DNA of 9,264 nucleotides from Omnitrophica WOR_2 bacterium RBG_13_41_10. Lineage in GTDB: Bacteria; Omnitrophota; Gorgyraeia; Gygaellales; Profunditerraquicolaceae. Where the stretch lies: positions 37,168-46,431 of the forward strand of contig MHGH01000018.1 of NCBI GenBank assembly GCA_001805465.1, written 5' to 3'. Positions 6,114 through 9,264 of the stretch are shown here, one piece after another. Positions within the stretch are counted from its first letter, which is position 1; each line of letters begins with the position of its first letter. The notes beneath the pieces were generated by a model that was not told where the DNA came from, made no database searches, and saw nothing but the letters and a program-made list of their open reading frames with translations. Both the position numbers and the translations under genes were made by a program.

Positions 6114-6939
6114 GTTTTAAAAGCCGCGCATATTCTTTAATAAAAACTTGCGTTAGCATCTCTTTATTGGCCTTGTTCGGCGACCAGTATTCTTCTACGG
6201 AAGCTACCGGCATAATTCCCATTAAAGAATTGGTTAAGAATATTTCATCTGCATGATAAAGGTCCTGAAGGCTAAATTCGCCCTCTTGGATTTTTATCTT
6301 AACTTTTTTAGCCAAATCAAATACCGCCTTTCGGGTGATACCTGCTAAAGCGCCGCATTCTAAGGATGGGGTAAACAAATCTTGAGCCTTGACTAAAAAT
6401 ATGTTGCTATGGCTAGCCTGGGCTAACACCTTACGGTTATTTAACATAATTACCTCTTCAAATCCTTTTTCTTTGGCCTGAATATAGGCCAGTTGATAAA
6501 CAAGATAGTTCTGGGATTTTATTCCGGATAAAAAAGAGCCTTCATTGCATTTGGTTTGGCTGATCTGGCAGCTAAAACCTTTCTTGTATTTTCCTAAAGG
6601 ATAGGGTTGGTATTTTTCAGCCGTAATAGAAATTTCGCAACCGTGTTGGGCCTTCCATAAATTTAACCTCACCTTAGCATCCTTAAGGTCATTGATCTCT
6701 ACGGTTTTATGAATTGCTGTTTTTATTTTAGCGGTAGAATAAGGAGTTTTTATTTTGATTAACCTAGAGGACCCCTGCAGCCTCTTGAGGTGTTGGTTTA
6801 AATAAACTATTTTACCCTCGCAGGAACGCATGGTCTCAAACAAGCCCCAACCGTAGAGAAAGCCTGGTTGAAAGAGAAAAGCCTTTGCTTCTTCAATAGG
6901 AATAAATTTGCCATTAAGAAATACAATTTCTTTTAACAT
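6103..6939 (-). CDS. pabC: Aminodeoxychorismate lyase, class IV PLP aminotransferase fold
   Basis: PabC removes pyruvate from 4-amino-4-deoxychorismate to give 4-aminobenzoate for folate, using PLP. The 278-residue product has the usual length and fold-type IV landmarks: FLNGKFIP (7-14), the GFLYGWGLFETMR block (26-38), K141 in GIKSQNYL as the expected PLP-linking lysine, NIFLVK (179-184), and GALAGITRKAV (196-206). At the position where the family has a Glu five residues before the conserved Asn (the residue contacting the PLP ring nitrogen), this protein has Gln174 (codon CAG). The family also contains branched-chain and D-amino-acid transaminases; the lyase call rests mainly on the neighbouring pabB, which overlaps it by 7 bases. 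A GGAGG (6944-6948) sits 4 bases before the ATG. It overlaps hypF by 11 bases. Confidence 0.85.
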   Translation of the reverse strand: MLKEIVFLNGKFIPIEEAKAFLFQPGFLYGWGLFETMRSCEGKIVYLNQHLKRLQGSSRLIKIKTPYSTAKIKTAIHKTVEINDLKDAKVRLNLWKAQHGCEISITAEKYQPYPLGKYKKGFSCQISQTKCNEGSFLSGIKSQNYLVYQLAYIQAKEKGFEEVIMLNNRKVLAQASHSNIFLVKAQDLFTPSLECGALAGITRKAVFDLAKKVKIKIQEGEFSLQDLYHADEIFLTNSLMGIMPVASVEEYWSPNKANKEMLTQVFIKEYARLLKHGD

Positions 6940-8303
6940 ATCGCCTCCATCATTCCTTTTGCCTTCACCAGGGTTTCCCGGTATTCTGCTTCTGGCTGAG
7001 AATCAGCCACAATACCGCCGCCAACTCCGAAACTAACCTCTTTTCCTTTTTTTAAAATAGTACGGATTAAAATATTTAGGTCCATATTGCCGCAAAAACT
7101 TAAGTATCCTAAGCTGCCGGTATAAATTGACCTAGAGGTAGGCTCTAATTCCTCTATAATCTCCATAGCCCGAATCTTAGGACACCCCGTAATAGAACCG
7201 CCGGGTAAACAGGCGCGTAATAAATCGATTCTATCTTTATCTTTGTGTATTCTTCCTTTTACGGTGGCAGTAGTTTGAAATACGGTATTATATTTTTCCA
7301 GCTGTCGTAATTTAGGGACGGTTATGGAATTATAATTACAGACCCTGCCTAAATCATTCCTTTCTAAATCCACAACCATTAATAACTCTGCTTTGTCTTT
7401 TGAACTAGCAAGAAGGTCTTTTCTAAATTTTCTATCTCTAGACCTTATTGAGGAGCGCGGCCGGGTGCCTTTCATCGGCCGGGTAACAACAATATCTCCT
7501 TTTAATCTTAAAAACCCTTCCGGAGAAGAGCTTAAAATTTGGCATGGCCCGGCATCAAAATAAGCATTAAAATAAGCCGGGCTGATTTTACGCAGGCGTT
7601 GATAAATCTCTAAAGCTGTGAAGTGGGTCTTGGCATGAAAGCCTTGCGAAAGATTAACCTGGTATATATCCCCTTTCTTGATATAATCTTTGGCTTTCTT
7701 GACTGCCTTAATATAGTTATCTTTGGTAAAATTTGATTCTAATTGCGCGCCTATTCTTCTTGGGCCCGTATCTTTTTTTTGAAGATGCTGTGGCTTTTTA
7801 AAATGAGAAAGCAAATTATAAATTTTCTTAAAATTAGCCTCTGCCAAGGCCCTGCCGGTGCGATATGTGGTTTCGGGGAATCCTGCAGAAAAAATAAATA
7901 ATAGCCGTTTTAAGTGGTCAATGATAATGATGGTATTATAAAACCCGAAAAGGTAATCCGGCACCCTGGCATAAGGCGGATTTTCATTTTTGATTTTATC
8001 TGCTAGCAATAAAGCCGGATCATAGGCGCAATAACCCACTGCGCCGCCTAAGAACGGAATATCAGTATTGCTCGGGGAAATCTTGTATTTATTTAGCATC
8101 TGCCGTAATTCCCTAAAAGGAGTACCCTTATCTTTTTTCAATATAAAAAATGGTTCCGCCCCTAGAAAAGAATATCTGCCTAAATAATAGTTAGAGTTAA
8201 GGCTACTGTCCAAGAAAAAACAGTTTCTTTGGCTGCTTAAGGCCCTAAAGACTTCAAAAGGCTCTAACTTTAATCTATAGGATTTCAAGATGTAGTATGC
8301 CAT
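6933..8303 (-). CDS. pabB: Aminodeoxychorismate synthase component I
   Basis: PabB aminates chorismate to 4-amino-4-deoxychorismate, using ammonia from the PabA glutaminase, as the first committed step to 4-aminobenzoate. The 456-residue protein has the anthranilate synthase component I N-terminal region (about 13-140; LGRYSFLGAEP at 41-51) and the chorismate-binding domain (about 190-455): KAKDYIKKGDIYQVNLSQ (203-220), SSSPEGFL (258-265), PMKGTRPR (276-283), ELLMVVDLERNDLGRV (306-321), PGGSITGCPK (367-376) and GVGGGIVADSQPEAE (426-440). Lys278 in PMKGT is the residue that separates PabB (K) from TrpE (A), supporting this call over anthranilate synthase. No PabA is fused or adjacent, so the glutaminase must be encoded elsewhere, perhaps shared with TrpG. 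The start lies 29 bases inside the preceding gene and has no clear ribosome site, suggesting coupled translation. The 3' end overlaps pabC. Confidence 0.94.
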   Translation of the reverse strand: MAYYILKSYRLKLEPFEVFRALSSQRNCFFLDSSLNSNYYLGRYSFLGAEPFFILKKDKGTPFRELRQMLNKYKISPSNTDIPFLGGAVGYCAYDPALLLADKIKNENPPYARVPDYLFGFYNTIIIIDHLKRLLFIFSAGFPETTYRTGRALAEANFKKIYNLLSHFKKPQHLQKKDTGPRRIGAQLESNFTKDNYIKAVKKAKDYIKKGDIYQVNLSQGFHAKTHFTALEIYQRLRKISPAYFNAYFDAGPCQILSSSPEGFLRLKGDIVVTRPMKGTRPRSSIRSRDRKFRKDLLASSKDKAELLMVVDLERNDLGRVCNYNSITVPKLRQLEKYNTVFQTTATVKGRIHKDKDRIDLLRACLPGGSITGCPKIRAMEIIEELEPTSRSIYTGSLGYLSFCGNMDLNILIRTILKKGKEVSFGVGGGIVADSQPEAEYRETLVKAKGMMEAIC

Positions 8304-9099
8304 CTATTCTAAAAATGCGTTCGTCATTTTTTAAACAACAGTATCCTATCAGGTAAGCGGTATTTCTTTCCTGTTTAATCTCTTTTGGAATAATTTCCCG
8401 TTCGCTAATTTCACTAGAACGAGAGATATATTTTATTTTTAGCTTCACTCCTAAATCCATGGCTTCCTGAATCTGGGCGATCTTCTGATTATGTATGTCG
8501 GTAACAAAGCGTGAATTAACGGCAAATAACCCCAAGAAACTAGTATAATCTCTGATGCCTTTAGCATCCAGGATATTCTTTAGCCTATTAAATGCCTCCC
8601 AGGTAAGCTCTACGTCGCCAAGCGCCCGGTGTTTTTGTTCGGTTTCAATACCGAGGGCCTTGGCCACAAACCAAAGGGCATAACACTCTAGGTTCGGCAA
8701 AAGCCGCCGGGCCATAGTTAATATATCCACAGTTATAAGATCTGGGGGTAAACTATTACCTAACAGTTTTAATTCATTAGCTAAAAACTCTAGATCAAAG
8801 GGTGCATTATAGGAACACAGGCAGCTTCCTTGGATAAATTTTAAAAAATCCGGCATAATTTTTTCTATTGCAGGTGCATCCTTTAACATATCTGTTGTGA
8901 TATGGTTGACGGCGCTGGCAGCTGGGGAAATAGGCCTTTTAGTGTTAACGAGGGTCTGAAATGCCGCGATTCTCTCTTTGCCCTTAAATCTAATGCCAGC
9001 AATCTCTATAATCCTATCCCCGGACCGCGGCTCTAGGCCGGTTGTCTCAGTATCGAATATGGTAAATTCAACTTCCTCTATGTTTATGTTTCTTAGCAT
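8275..9099 (-). CDS. DEDDh 3'-5' exonuclease (DnaQ/epsilon type) fused to a C-terminal WYL-like domain
   Basis: Residues about 11-178 form a DnaQ-type exonuclease with all five catalytic residues visible: D16 and E18 in FDTETTG (Exo I), D102 in NAPFDLEFL (Exo II), and H157 and D162 in HRALGDVEL (Exo III, DEDDh form). It should remove nucleotides from 3' ends with two metal ions. About 179-205 is a linker. About 206-274 resembles a WYL domain: IQEAMDLGVKLKIKYIS, then EREIIPKEI, then AYLIGYC (248-254; the namesake Trp is Ala), and RIFRIDGI (261-268). WYL domains bind nucleic acid or ligands in several regulators, so a substrate-sensing or targeting role is possible but inferred. There is no polymerase-binding tail that I recognise, so I do not call it the replicative epsilon subunit and give no symbol. 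The ATG at 9099 follows the upstream stop by 13 bases, with a weak CAGG 5 bases away. The end overlaps pabB by 29 bases. Confidence 0.88.
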   Translation of the reverse strand: MLRNINIEEVEFTIFDTETTGLEPRSGDRIIEIAGIRFKGKERIAAFQTLVNTKRPISPAASAVNHITTDMLKDAPAIEKIMPDFLKFIQGSCLCSYNAPFDLEFLANELKLLGNSLPPDLITVDILTMARRLLPNLECYALWFVAKALGIETEQKHRALGDVELTWEAFNRLKNILDAKGIRDYTSFLGLFAVNSRFVTDIHNQKIAQIQEAMDLGVKLKIKYISRSSEISEREIIPKEIKQERNTAYLIGYCCLKNDERIFRIDGILHLEIL

Positions 9100-9112
9100 C
9101 TTAGCCTGTTAC

Positions 9113-9264
9113 CTATGGCCTTTTTGCGATATAAGCCGGCACTAACTGTACCGGATGGTACGATAATTTTACTTTTTTTAAGTTCTCCAGGCCTGAATCA
9201 TCCATGATATTCACATATTCTTCTTTGATTTCCTGGGCAAATTTACGGAATATATACTGCGCAA
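9113..9264 (-). CDS. C-terminal end of an unrecognised protein (5' part beyond the window)
   Basis: A reading frame open from the right edge ends at TAG (9113-9115) after 49 complete codons (bases 9116-9262, plus two leftover bases). The peptide starts with a charged helical stretch (RKFAQEIKEEYVNIMDD), followed by NLKKVKLSYHPVQLVPAYIAKRP. I do not recognise a family from this tail. It is taken as coding because its strand, codon usage and close spacing (13 bases before the exonuclease ATG) match the rest of the operon. Confidence 0.6.
   Translation of the reverse strand, partial: AQYIFRKFAQEIKEEYVNIMDDSGLENLKKVKLSYHPVQLVPAYIAKRP

Noticed and set aside
6933..8303. Anthranilate synthase component I (trpE) as the identity of this gene.
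   Set aside because: The PxKGT motif with Lys278 is typical of PabB, and the next gene is a PabC-like enzyme.
9100..9112. Promoter or terminator in the largest intergenic gap.
   Set aside because: Thirteen bases are too few for a promoter or hairpin; only a weak ribosome site for the exonuclease gene is visible next to it.

Overview
The window is one densely packed run of nine genes, all on the minus strand, read from the right edge (9264) to the left edge (1). There is essentially no intergenic DNA: the largest gap is 13 bases (9100-9112), five of the eight junctions overlap (7 to 29 bases), and I see no promoter or terminator. It is best read as the interior of one long operon whose promoter lies beyond the right edge and whose end lies beyond the left edge.

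The sequence suggests a Gram-negative-type bacterium with moderate to low GC and an anaerobic or hydrogen-linked metabolism. The evidence is a lipobox lipoprotein, a membrane-anchored PilZ protein and [NiFe]-hydrogenase maturation genes. The divergent, fused and compact genes would suit a little-cultured lineage such as Omnitrophota or Elusimicrobiota, but that is an impression, not a demonstrated placement.

Region by region, right to left: (1) the last 49 codons of an unrecognised gene (9113-9264); (2) a DEDDh 3'-5' exonuclease (DnaQ/epsilon type) fused to a C-terminal WYL-like domain (8275-9099); (3) pabB (6933-8303) and pabC (6103-6939), which together turn chorismate into 4-aminobenzoate for folate, although the glutaminase subunit pabA is not here; (4) hypF C-terminal half only (4992-6113), hypC (4781-4990) and hypD (3706-4794), which carry a carbamoyl/cyanide ligand towards the iron of [NiFe]-hydrogenase (hypE, hypA, hypB and any hydrogenase subunit are absent from the window); (5) an 803-residue lipoprotein with TPR-like, DUF3857-like and transglutaminase domains (1317-3728); (6) a PilZ - transmembrane - coiled-coil - alpha/alpha-toroid protein, cut by the left edge (1-1314).

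The most unusual signal is not a gene. Three short arrays with a strict 7-base period lie inside coding sequence: 3635-3711 (it encodes nearly all of the lipoprotein signal peptide), 3855-3896 (a linker of HypD) and 5338-5372 (a linker of HypF). They have different unit sequences but the same period, which points to a common process that creates or spreads heptamer repeats in this genome and is tolerated in frame at weakly constrained protein positions. Other points worth a second look are the HypF that lacks its acylphosphatase, zinc-finger and YrdC parts, the exonuclease-WYL fusion, the PilZ-to-periplasm fusion, and a Glu-to-Gln change at the expected cofactor-binding position of PabC.
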